From assembly GCF_008831285.2 (NCBI RefSeq), contig NC_045142.1, positions 14,573,354 through 14,637,353 of the forward strand: a DNA stretch of 64,000 nucleotides, read 5' to 3'. How positions within the stretch are numbered: position 1 is the stretch's first letter; every line of letters begins with the position of its first letter. Positions 19,901-33,300 of the stretch are shown here, piece by piece. The DNA is from Nymphaea colorata. Lineage: Eukaryota > Streptophyta > Magnoliopsida > Nymphaeales > Nymphaeaceae. The position numbers and the translations under genes were made by a program. The notes beneath the pieces were generated by a model that ran no database searches, was not told the origin of the DNA, and saw only the letters and a list, made by a program, of their open reading frames with translations.

Positions 19901-21476
19901 GAGATTTTTTATTTTTAAACCATCCAGAGTAGCATAGACCACCATAAACCACGGCTAATGTCAATCTAGTGACTGTTTTTCAGCAAAAAAAATTCTGAAT
20001 TCTAGCTATCCGGCACACAGCAACATTGAACTGTCCTCTATATAAAAATATGGTGAGAGAGAATCAAAGTGTTTTGGTGTAGCCAGGCTAAACGACAATC
20101 ATTCACTTCACTAATGGTATAGATGAATTAGCTAAATTTTTTGGTTCCTAGAACTAGAATAACGATTTTTTAACCCGACACAATCCTATGTATTATGAGC
20201 TAATGATTCTTATAATGTGCTTTAAAGTTTCCTACTTATAGATAAACTTGATCACATCTATGAAATCGTCTTCACCATCTCATCATTGGACCAAGATGGT
20301 TTTGGGTTGGAGAATATGAGGCACATAAAACTTAGGGACACCATTTTAAGTACTACACATCAAAATCTCTCTGCTGATCAAAAAGTAAAGTGGCATCAAA
20401 TCTCAGAAGAACATATTTTGCCATAACCACAATTATAATTTTCAGGTTTTGAGCAGCAAAGTTTTAGCGGGTAACTTTAGGCAAACTTGTTTTTTTGGAA
20501 AAATCTCAGAAATCTTTTTAAAAAATTTTAAAAATCATAAAATAGGGTGAAAGTAAAAATCAATGACAATAAAAAGAAAATTTTAAAAATGACAAAAGTA
20601 ATGTTTCAAAGAATGATGATAAAAATGATGGTAAGTTGGTAAATAATTAAGTTTAAATCGTTGCTACAAATATCGTTCTTGTGTTTCTAACAGTGATATT
20701 TTCTCGGGTATTTTTCAACAATGTTGTTTTTCACGGAAAAAACTCGAAAAACTTTAAAAAATGAAACAATTCAAAGAAATGGGTGAAAGAAACTGATAAG
20801 AAAAACATAAATAAAACTAGATAAAAGTGATTAAAAAATGTTTTAATGATGACAGAAATGATGAAAAATAAAAAAATAATTTAGTTTAAAAGAAACTGAT
20901 AAGAAAAACATAAATAAAACTAGATTAAAGTGATTAAAAAATGTTTTAATGATGACAGAAATGATGAAAAATAATTTAGTTTAAATTCAAACTCGAATCC
21001 ATGAAAATATCAACATTAAAAAAGAGAAAAATGAAAAAGTTGAAAAAATTGCAAAAATAAATGTGAAAATAAACGATAAATATATTTTCCTATTGTTTTC
21101 AAAATATTACGATTTTTTCATGTTTTTTCGTTTTCTTGTTTTCCTTGTTAACAGTGCAATATTTTTGAAAATATCACGATATCTGTGACATCCTTTAAAT
21201 AATGACAACTTTTTAACCCACTTTGACTCTTTTAAAAAAGTTCAAAACTTTAGAGAAACATAAGCTGTTTTGTATGATTTGTAAAATTTTAAGAGTTTGG
21301 GTTTTTATGTAATATAAGGGAAACATGACAACAGCTAACGAAATTTATACAGACTTGTAAAAAAGGTTTAAAGATTGTAAATCGACCCATTTTTATGCTT
21401 TTAATATGCTCTCATCCTCAAATCTCTCTCTCTCAAAAGTCTAGCTGTGCAGCAGCCTGCCTGTGAGTGGCCGGCA

Positions 21477-21531
<55 letters not shown>

Positions 21532-22733
21532 TCTAGCCGTAAAGCAGCTGGCAGCAGCCTTTCCATGAGTGGGCAGCACTCTCCCTATATATCTCTCCCT
21601 CTTCTATTATTGTTGAGTGTGTCGACGAACTCGTCGATTGTGAGCATCGCTTTTTAAAAAAACTGTTCAGTTTTAAGGAAACTTACCACATTAGAAGACC
21701 GGAAAAAGGTGAAAACATGACAATACATAATAAAAATGCAATAAATTCATTCCACATTTTTTCAGTTATTTTTTGTTTGTTTGTCATTTTTTGTTAATAT
21801 CACGATATTTTCAAAAATATTGTACCATAGAGGCACATGGGGCACAACATTCTCTCTCTCTCTCTCTCACACACACACACGCACACACACACACACAAAA
21901 AACCCACACCCCACCCACAAACCAAGATGACATGCCCCACCCTGAAACTGCGATCATATGGACAAAGCAATTTGATGCAAAATCATAATTTATAACTTTG
22001 TAAGTAGTAACATACTAGTCATGTACATTGTATTATATGACAGAGAAATAGAGAATATGTACGTATAGTAGATTAATACTATATAAATAGTAAATATATA
22101 TTATATAATACATAATGCAATAGACCAACAGTTTATTACAGGATACAAAGAAAAAGAGTAACAGAATATAGCGAAACTGAATTACAATATAAAACAGAAT
22201 TAACTTAATAAAAAGGTTATCTAAACAGTAAACAATCTATAAATATAAATATAAACTTAATAAACATAATTAACATAATAAAAAGAATCATGTAAACAGA
22301 GTTACAGAATATAAATATAAACAATAACAGTCAAATGTTGAAAGCTGAAACAGAATATAAAGTAAAAAACAAAATATCAGTATACTGTATATTGTTGCAA
22401 GGGATTACAGAATATAAATATAAAGAGAGAATACATGAGAGCATTGAAATTTAAGGTTTATCATTTATGAAGGTCGACTGGAACAGACTACACTGACAAG
22501 AAAGCGAGGCAGTGAGGAATCAAAGAAAGATTTGAATCCAGTCCTGATTTAGAAAATATGCACCACAACAGTCTCGAGCACCCATTCGATCCTTATTAAA
22601 TAGTCCCTAAGAGCCCTGCTGAGAGACTCTTGGATGTCTATGGACTAGGCGCAGGCTGGAATAGTTAAGTCTATTCCAAAGTGATAGAAATGTAGCACCA
22701 ATATTTGTAACCCGAAAACAGCACTCACGCAGG

Positions 22734-22781
<48 letters not shown>

Positions 22782-25700
22782 ACAAGAAGAAACTGAGGAG
22801 AAGAAGCCGTAGCCAAAATGGTTTGCACGGCCTCTATTTATAATCTCATTTTCAGAATTCTAAGAGTCTCCAATCGTAGAATCCTAGGAGATTTCACAAG
22901 CTCCAAGGAAATTAATTACATCATAGAAACCTAAGAGACTTCACATATTACAAGGATATTAACTACAACATAGAATCCTAGGAGACTTCCCATATAACAA
23001 GGATATTAACTATAACATGGAATCCTAGGAGACTCTTCACATGTTACAAGGACATTAAATATTTTAACACATTCTACAAGGAGGTGGAATCCTAAGAGAC
23101 TCCTCTTCAACGTGCTGGTGAATGATTTATATTTTAACACCCTCCCTCAAGTTGTGCATGGTTTTGCACCATGTACAACTTGCCTTTTAGAAACCAGAAT
23201 CGTTCCTTTGTTAATCCTTTTGTAAATAAGTCTGCAACTTGTTCATCTGTACGAACATAAATAGGCTGAATTTCCTTGTCTTCCACCTTTTGTCTAACAA
23301 AGTGTTGATCAATCTCAATGTGCTTTGTTCGACCATGTTGTACGGGATTAAAGGCAATGTTAATAGCGCTTTGATTATCGCACATTAACATTGATGTTTT
23401 AATCTTTTCTCCAATGTTTTCTAGCAAATGTCTAACCCATGTAACTTCAGCAGTACCTGCAGCCATGCATCTGTATTCAGCTTCAGTGCTGGATCTTGCT
23501 ACTGCCTTTTGCTTTCGACAACTCCAAGACACAAGATTACGTCCAATGAAAATACAAAAACCAGAAATGGACTTTCTTTGATCGGGATCTCCAGCCCAAT
23601 CTGCATCTGTGAATGTCATAAGTTGATGTCCAGTAGTTATATTTTCACTCTTACCATAAACTAAGCCATCTCCTGCTGTCCCTTTAAGATATCTTAATAT
23701 TCTTTTGACAGCATCCATGTGAGTATCTCTAGGTGCATGCATAAATTGGGATACTTGATTCACAGCATATATAATATCTGGTCTAATAAATGTAAGATAT
23801 TGAAGTGCTCCAACAATACTTCGATATTGCGTAGGATCTTCATGTAACTCCCCATCTTGAGCACTTAGTCTTTGATTTAGAACACTAGGAGTTCCAACAG
23901 GCTTACAATCAGACATACCTGACTTTTTCAACAAATCCAACGTGTATTTCTGTTGTGTCAATGTGAGGCGATTATTGTGCCTATCAATCTCCACTCCAAG
24001 AAAGAATTGTAAATCACCAAGCTCTTTCATTTTGAAGTTTTGCATCATCAAAACTTTAGCTTCTTCTATGTGTTTTTCTGAATTGCCTGTGATAACAATA
24101 TCATCAACATATATAAGAAGTAAAGTAAATATGTTTTCCTTTCGATAAATGAAAAGAGAGTGATCTAGAGGACATCTCCGAAAACCACATTCTTGAATCT
24201 TGCAAGAGAAACTGTCAAACCACGAACGTGAGGCCTGTTTAAGTCCATAAATAGATTTTCTTAGTTTGCAAACCCATGCATGAGAGTCTCCTTTCGTGTA
24301 TCCTGCAGGTTGTTCCATATATACTTCCTCCCTTAAATCACCATGAAGAAAAGCATTCTTCACGTCCATTTGATGTAGTCTCCATCCATATTCCACTGCC
24401 AATGATATAATCACGCGAATTGTTCCCATTTTGATCACAGGGCTGAATGTCTCATCATAATCTTCTCCATATTGTTGTGTAAACCCTTTTGCTACTAACC
24501 TTGCTTTGCGTCTTTCTATGCTGCCGTCAGGTTTGTATTTAATTTTGTATACCCATTTGGAGCCCACTACGTTCTTTTCGTGTGGCCTCGGAACGATCTC
24601 CCATGTTCCACATTCATGCAAGGCATCCATTTCTTCTTTCATAGCCTTTCTCCAATGATGTGATTTTGATGCTTGATCAAATGAAGTAGGTTCTTCCTCC
24701 TTGCCAACTTTTGCCATGAATAACTGAAAATCAAGTGATAAAGAATCATAGCTAACCCACCTGTGAATGGGATGACGAATGCGTTGGGATCTTCTAAGGT
24801 GGGGCATGTTGTCTTCTTCACTGTGAGCATCTCTGTCCCTTAGTCGTCGACTGTAGATAAGACCCGAATACCGATGTGCATCGTTGCTCTGTTCATTATT
24901 GTTTTCGTGATGACTTGATGACTGTGTTGGATCTTCTTGATTTTCACTTTGAGCCATATCCGACGGTTGTATTGCTCTCTCTGAATCTTCACTTTGAGGC
25001 ACATCATTTTCTATAACAGGATCTGCATTGAATAACTGTGTACTGGTCCAGGGATCATAAGATTCAATGGTCATAGGCATTTCATTTGTATTATCAAAAC
25101 TATGTTCATCAAAAATGACATTTCTTGAAGTTTTGATACGTTTAGTTGTTGGATCATAGCATCGAAAACCTTTATATTCATCAGCATATCCAACGAATCT
25201 ACATTGAATAGCTTTGTCTTGAAACTTGTTCCTCAAGGCAGCATCAACGTGAACATAGCATACACAACCAAAAACCTTCAAGTTCTTGTAATCAGGTTGT
25301 TTGCCTAAGAGTGTAAAATATGGCGATTTAGACATCAAGAGTGTCATAGGCAAACAATTTATTATGTATACAGCAGTATGGAAGGCTTCAGTCCACAAGG
25401 AAATGGGCACATTAGTATCATGCATCATGCTCATGGCGCTTTCAACTATATGTCGATGTTTCCGCTCAACTACACCATTTTGTTGTGGTGTGTAAGGGCA
25501 GGAAATTTGTCTAGTTATCCCTTTTTCACGGAGAAATTCAATAAAATCAAGCGAGGAATATTCTCCCCCTCCATCACATTGAAAATGCACCACATTGGAT
25601 GAAAATTTAGTTTGAATCATGGCATAGAAGTTTCGAAATATGTGAGGTACTTCTGATTTGTGTTTCATGAAGTAAATCCAGGTGAAACGTGAGTAAGAGT

Positions 25701-27722
25701 CAATGAATAAGACATAATATCTTGACCCAGACATGGAATCAATAGGGGCTGGCCCCCATACATCAGAAAAAATAGTTTCAAAAGGTTTGGAAGCCCTTTG
25801 ATTTATATTATGGAAAGGTAAAACATGACTCTTACAAAGTCCACAACTTGAACATTTTTTGACACTTGAAGTAAGAGGTAAACTTGATCTTGGAATGAGA
25901 CTATCTGTGACAAGTTTTTCAATGAAATGTCGACCACAGTGTCCTAGCCGACTATGCCACAAATCAGACTCCAAAAATTGGTTAGGGCCCCTTACTTTTG
26001 ATTGAAAATGACAAGAACTTGGCACTGATGACGCATTATGAGAAAGAGAAAATGTCTTCAATCCTATATCAAAAGTGGATGAATCCTTGGGTAGACATTC
26101 CTTGAGGACGTACATATTCCCTTGACGCTCCCCTCTAGCGAACATTTTCTTCGTTTGGAGGTCCTTGACATAGACAGAAGAAGGTGTGAATTCAACAGAA
26201 GAGCTTGTATCATCAATGAGTTTAGAAATGGATATGATGTTCTTTTTGATATTGGGAGCAAGAACAACATTAGACAGTGATAGAGACGAGGATGACAATG
26301 GAATATGTGCATTTCCAATATGTGTAATAGGATGAGATTTTCCATCACCTGTTATAATGCAACTTCTACCGTAATGAGGGGATAAGTTAGTCAATTTACC
26401 TGCATTTCCTGTCACATGGGTAGCTGCACCTGAATCCAAGAACCATTCTCCCTGCTCATTTTGCTTTATAGTCATCTTTGAGAATGCGGCCATCAATAGC
26501 TGTTGCATATCTTCAGCGGTGGATTTAGAACTTTGTCCTCCTTGTTTATAATCATGTCTTACCCCTTTGTTTTTATTTTGAGGATTAAACCAACATTGTG
26601 CCTTCATGTGTCCTTTCTTGTTGCACTGAAAACAAATTGGTATTTTTCTTGAAGTATCCAAAGGAGACATACCTTGGTTATGTGGTGTTGGTAGAATGCC
26701 ACGACCACCATGGTTGGAGTTCCCATGGCTCTTACCAAACTTTACATTCATAGCCAACACATTTTGGGAGTTCTCTTGATCAGTCCTTTCAATGACTCTT
26801 TTCATATTCATTTCATGTTGGAGAAGTTTACCTTGTAGTTCGTTGAAGGAAGGCAGAACAGGAAGGACCTCAAGAGCTGTAATAAAAGCATGATAATCAT
26901 GCCCAAGTCCATTCAAGGTTTGCTGCACCTTTTCCTTATCAGAAATGTTATTCCCTGAGGCAGCAAGTTGGTCTGCGACGGCCTTAATACGCCCCAAATA
27001 ATCCATGATAGACGTTGAACCTTTGCTCAAATTCTGAAATTCTTTCTTTAAGTACATAATTCGAGCTTCTGATATTTGGGAAAAGGTATCAGCAAGGGTT
27101 TCCCATAATTCTTCTGCAGTACAATCATCAGAAACTGAAAGTAACACTTGTTGAGATAAAGTGGACAAAATATACACAACCAGACTTTGATCACGTCTCA
27201 TCCACATAGCATGTTCAGGATTGTTGTCTTCATGAACAGCAATAACTTCTCCTGCCTCATTTTTTATTTCCTGTAAGATGGATATTGGTGGAGCCTTTGT
27301 TGAACCATCGAGATGTCCAAAGAGGCCTTGACTTCTTATGAAAGGCATGATTTGCCTTTTTCAGATCAGATAATTCTCATGGTTGAGTTTTTCGGTAATA
27401 AGGTGAGGAAGAAAACTTGAGGACATGCCAGAATGCGAAAGGTTTTCCATGACAGCAGAAAGGAATGGTATATAGGTAGAAGATGAGAGGGAAAGAAGAC
27501 ACGATATAACAAGTTGTGTCCTTGGTAAGCAAGAAGAAAAAGGAACAAGAATTGCGCAAGAGAAAAGTAAATTCAGGATAGAGACAAGATGAGAAAAGAG
27601 TTCTAACCAGATCAGACCTGTTTGGGCATTTCGTTTGGTAGAGATAACGTAACCTGGCGCTCTGATACCATGATAGAAATGTAGCACCAATATCAGTAAC
27701 CCGAAAACAGCACTCACGCAGG

Positions 27723-27784
<62 letters not shown>

Positions 27785-30292
27785 ACAAGAAGAAACTGAG
27801 GAGAAGAAGCCGTAGCCAAAATGGTTTGCACGGCCTCTATTTATAATCTCATTTTCAGAATTCTAAGAGTCTCCAATCGTAGAATCCTAGGAGATTTCAC
27901 AAGCTCCAAGGACATTAATTACATCATAGAAACCTAAGAGACTTCACATATTACAAGGATATTAACTACAACATAGAATCCTAGGAGACTTCCTATATAA
28001 CAAGGATATTAACTATAACATGGAATCCTAGGAGACTCTTCACATGTTACAAGGACATTAAATATTTTAACACATTCTACAAGGAGGTGGAATCCTAAGA
28101 GACTCCTCTTCAACGTGCTGGTGAAGGATTTATATTTTAACACAAAGTAGGCATGCGCCTAGGTGCAATGTCACCTGCGTCGCTTATGTGCCTGCACTTA
28201 GGGGAAGCAGATGGAGTAGCAACTAGGTGTGGCCTAGGTGCAAGCATTTAGGTGGTGCAGGTGGGGTAGCAACTAGGTGTCGCCTAGGCAACACCTCAAC
28301 AACACATCCAAAGTTAACAAGAAATACTAGTGCACAGCATCAACATATTACAAAACCCATTCTAAATTCCACCTCACACCAGGTTACAAATGTTTATTCT
28401 TAGTCGGCCCTAGACAACTCTTACTAAAACTAGGAAATGCTACACATTTCGTGATGGCGACCAGTTGTAACAATAAGATAGTGGTCAGAAATGGTAAGTA
28501 ATTTTCAAGCCTTAAGCAGCAATGAAATGAGTAAAGAGACAATACAAACTTTGAAAGCAAGGATGCGTGGAGCAGGAAACCGTTGTTCTGTGAGCTCCTC
28601 TGCAAGTGTCTTACAGGCTGCTAAAGCTGCTGCATTCTTGGCTTCTTGAGCTGCAAGATCAGCACCCTGAAATCCAAATCAGCACCCAAGAGCCAAGCCC
28701 ATGTATAAATTAGAGATTCAAGAGGTTGAAGTTAGATAAGGAAACATCAGCTTTTATTTGAGCTACAACTTGCATAGACATGCTGCATAGAATATGCTAA
28801 CAAAACCTTTAACAAATCCATCCAGTGAAAAGTAATGCCTTACAATCGAACTAGTAGTCAGGATATCATCAAAGGCTCCTAGAAATCCACACCACTTGCA
28901 AGCATGTTTTCAAGAAAATTGACCCATCTTCCTCCAATGAGGACTGCTGTCCTCTAAGAACTCATACGAAACAATTCAAGCTCATATTCTATGGCACATG
29001 AGCAATATTACAAGTGTGTGTGTGTGTGTATGTTCCATATCAAGTGTGGGTTTATGTCAAAGTCTCAAAATATATAGAGTAAATATCTCTGCATATTCTT
29101 CAAAATTCAAAAACCTCTAATGTTTCAGATCAGTGTGAAACGAACCTAAGGTAGGAAACTTTGAAATACTAGTGGGCTAATACCTTATCTCAATCCATCA
29201 GCTCCATAACCAACTGCCAAGTGAATCCCGCAAAAGGAGCTTCTGAAAAGAAACCGTAATGACCAGACCAAAGCACGCCAAGCATACAACAATTGGTCTT
29301 CAACATAACCTCATTAGAGCAAAGCGCGCCTACTTCCAGGATATGTAACATGGGTACGTTAATTTTGGTGGAGTACCCATACCAGTCGGGTGCAAAACCG
29401 GTACGGGTCAACTCGTACCGGGTACGGTCAATGTACCCGGGTCTGTATCCATCCAAAAACAGACTCGGTCAATATTGACTGAGTCCATTTTCATTCAAAA
29501 ATTAAGGTTTTTTTTTTTTTTTTGTTTTCATATTTCCTTTCAAAAACAAAGAGCCTCGACATAACTCCAGCAAGGGCTCTGCTTTGCTCTTCTCCACTGT
29601 TGTTTGCTAAGGAAGAACTCCAGCGACCTCCAGCAAACTCCGACAACCTGCGGCGACCTCCAAAGACCTCCGGCTGAAATGATTTGGGCCAAAGTTGGCT
29701 GATTTGGGCGATATTTCGTCCGTCGACCTCCAACAACCTCTGGCGATATTTAGCACCTTCTATCGAATAGATTCTTTTTAATGAATAGATCCGATCCCGG
29801 CAACCTCCAATGACCTTCCTGCATCAACTAATTTTCTTTTTATTGTTGTTCTTAGTAGTAATTTTGTTTTTCTTCTTTTACTAGTTTGTCATTTTTAATC
29901 TTCTTTTTCTCATTCGAAAATCATATTGTCTGCCCTTTCTCTTTTGCATTTATATTCAACCATGCTCCACAATGTTGAGCCGTTCCAATATTTTTCGTAT
30001 TTGGTGCCTAAGTCCTGCATTTTCTATAACTTAGCCATTTCAGTTCAACATTTAGTTCTTCAATTCTAGTTCCACAATGTTGAGCTGTGTTTTGGAAGTG
30101 AAAATTCGACTGAAGTTCATATTTGACTGTCTAGGCCCCAGGGAACTGCTCAGTTGTCCATATGTTTAAAATTTTTCATAGGTTTCTTAAACACACTGCT
30201 GTAAGAGCCGCTGATATATATTTTCTATGTTGTTATTTGTTTATGTTGATATATATTTTTTATTTTGATATATAATTTCAAGTATTTCTTCT

Positions 30293-30358
<66 letters not shown>

Positions 30359-33300
30359 TGTATGTATGGTTGCACTTGTACCACTGCACCTAAGTTTTTT
30401 GAAAATGGTCCGTACCCGACACGTAGCCGCACTGGTACTTGTACCTATGTGACATAGCTTCCAGGCAATTATTGCCGATTTTTATAGCTCCTACAGGCAC
30501 ATATGGACTTTAACCAAGATCCACTACTTAAACTAGATGTTATCTAAAGAAGCCAACAACATTGGTATGTAGGTGAGAATATGAAGCTGAACTCATTAAA
30601 TACACTTGTCACCTTTGCAATGAAATCACTAAAATCTCTTGGATGAATTGAACATACATAAAAACAATAATGGAGACATACATATAATCTCCCTATTCAA
30701 AATATTTTTTGTTGAAAATTCACTAGTTGCTGAATCTCATTTAAAACTTGAAATGATACAATTAAACGCAGGGTTCCAATCAAGAACATCATCAGCATGT
30801 CAAATACACAATCCATGAAAAACCCCTAAGCAGACGGTGGATTAATAAATAAATCATGTAAGGACCAAGTTTTTCAAATGCAGCAGTTCCTTTGAAACAC
30901 AAAAAAAGGTCTCATATTTACCAGCCAGATGAAGACATCTGTTCCATGGTCAAGTACAACTGCAGCATCAGATTGCATTGCAAGATCATATGCAGGCAAC
31001 TCTTCAAAAGTTCCTCCTTCACAATGCATTAAACAACGTGGTGCCAACATACGAACAGACAAATCAAATGATGCATTTAAGAAGATGTTTCTTAAAACAG
31101 ATCTTTCATCTTCATGGCCAATGATACCTCCCAAAAGTGGCCCTCTTCTTAAATGGAATAAGTTCTCGGGCAGCATGGAAAGTTCCTTGGGGAACCTATG
31201 AAACTTTGAGTTAGATATTTGTGTTCCAAATCTCAAAGAAATATCCTTTACTCTTTCATCTATTGTGAACCGCATATCACTTGCCTCTGCAGAATTTTTT
31301 GCATGTAATAAGGCCCTCTTACCAATAAGAGTTGCTGCAACTTCATCTTGAACACTTTCCAAATATGATGACAGACCATCAACAGCTGCCAACCGAAGAG
31401 TAATTATTCTAGAAATATCAGCCTGATAGGAATTTGAGTATCGAATAGCAAATTGGAAGTAAATGTGGTTCTCCTTTATGTCATTTTTAGCTTCCATGGA
31501 CACACAAAAGCTTTGAGTCTCTTCAACACTTATCATTTGAACATAGGTAGCACTGTCATTTTCAAAATTCTCATGAGTGTCTGAAGTAGCCTCCTCACCG
31601 GGGCCTATAATTTGTGTAACAAGTATAGAATCAGAACACCGTATTTCAAACATGCCATGAGAACCTGCAGATCTGGTAGCAGCTCGGCGTAAATTAGCAC
31701 CAAATGCCTCACCAAAATCGTCATGCAGAACAAGCACACCTCCAGATGCCTTTGCAAGTGGCTGTAAGACTGGTATTCTTACTGGGCAGGTACCAGCACA
31801 TAGAATATCGACCACTATATCATGCAAGTGAGCCTTATGACCCAACTGCTCCATCCATTTCATTGCTGTCTTTTCCATATATGCATAGTTAGGATGGGTA
31901 AAGGAGTGTGGAACTGAACCAGGCCCGTAAGTGTAAGGTCCACCAGCACAAACCAATATCCTGCAACTGCCTCCCGCTCTTTTCACTGCCCCATGGTAGG
32001 CATCGGCTGATGGCCCTTGAATAATTGCTAAGGCAACTTCCACTGCTACACCAAGACAACGGTCCCTAGATGCTTCAGGCAAACTCAGTTTATATGGCAT
32101 CATAGAAGAAAAAATGTTATGACAAACAGAACGAGATACATGAACAGGTGACAGATAGATTCCTGTTCCATATATCAATGCCTTTAGCGACTCCTGATTT
32201 GGACTTCTGCTGCCCGGAAGGACATCTGCAGAAGCAACTGTGTCATCTGAGAAATCATAAACAGAGACTGTTCGACCATAAGTTATAATTCCTATTCTTA
32301 TAGTTGGAGGAAGGGATTCAACAAATGCATGCAATGAACTCTGCAAGTGTTGGAGGTGGGCTTCATCTAAGCATTCATCTATAACAAGAAAGACAGGTGC
32401 AGACATCCGAGAATCGGAAACAGGAACAAATCCAGGCCGTCGAATTCCAGTTTCAACATAATCAACTAGGTTAAGAGAGAGCTCAGGCCAGTTACAAAGC
32501 TCATCTTTAGTTACTGCTCTGTATTCACCATCACTACCATTTAGTTTCTTGCAGATAATACAAGTCCATTGTCCTGAGCTGAGAATGACATCACAGTAAA
32601 GATTAACATAAGCCCCACAATTTCCACAACGGTGAGGAGAATGTTGCACTGTTTGAGGACTAGGTGTGACCTCTTTACCGGGAGATATAAATGCACCAAA
32701 TCCCAGACTTGGAACATTCCAGAGCTTCTTATGCTTCAGGACCTACAAGAAAAACTATCAAATTAAGATGTGAACAACTATAAAGTACAACCATAAAATG
32801 TAGTGTATCTAATCCAGTGGATTTCACACATAGACATGTCACATGGTTTTGTAGGTATAAGAAAACAAATTTATCACTTCAAATATGTATCCAACTCAAG
32901 GGTCAAGGGTCAATTCTTAAAGGACAGAAAGTTCACTAGTAGCATGTCTACAAGAATGCCAAGGTCCCACATAGCAATGCCTACCCATCATAAGCCCCAA
33001 CAGCTGACATATTTCAGTAACCGTTACACATGAGAGAATATTCTATTAGCATACAGGAAGCTTCTTTATATGTTAAATCAGCTCAACTTAGAAAAGACAT
33101 ATTGCTTATCTACTCGCTTAGTCCAATTCTCAACCATGCCCTACGTTAAAATAAATGTGCAAATAGGCGTAACTGTTATGCAGTTGGAAACAAAACAACG
33201 GAATATAGTAGCCCAAGCTTTTGCATGATTACCTTGTGGGCAGAGAACACGACCTGCGGTGATATCTTGCTCAATGCAAGCTCATCGGTTATAGTTGAAG

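Larger units (their letters stand above)
21153..21827. repeat. Inverted 30-bp repeats enclosing a microsatellite-rich segment
   Basis: GTGCAATATTTTTGAAAATA at about 21153 is repeated in reverse complement at about 21797-21827 (TATTTTCAAAAATATTGTAC). These arms could be the ends of a small non-autonomous DNA transposon of about 675 bp, but no target duplication is evident. Confidence 0.45.
19256..22676 (-). other. SEC23-like intron 3, part downstream of the Copia insertion
   Basis: Very AT-rich. Contains a 103-bp tandem duplication (20788-20990), an inverted 30-bp repeat pair (21153/21797) and the 330-bp segment shared with 42607-42940. There is no host exon between exon 4 and the retrotransposon. 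Confidence 0.6.
22677..28147 (-). mobile_element. Young Ty1/Copia LTR retrotransposon in SEC23 intron 3
   Basis: The element proper is 22682-28142, flanked by a perfect 5-bp target duplication, CAAAG, at 22677-22681 and 28143-28147. It has TG...CA LTRs, a PBS, a PPT and a gag-pol frame on the minus strand, the same direction as the host gene. Outside the GA microsatellite the two LTRs differ by about five substitutions in roughly 430 bases by my count, so the insertion is recent. The one clear defect is an in-frame TGA near the start of gag (27363-27361). Confidence 0.95.

Noticed and set aside
20788-20990. CRISPR-like or satellite array
   Set aside because: Only two direct units without spacers, in a plant intron; this is a simple tandem duplication.
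27361-27831. 157-codon frame starting in the Copia 5' LTR as a separate gene
   Set aside because: Most of it is LTR and GA repeat read as Ser/Leu. Only the last 30 codons are the real start of gag.
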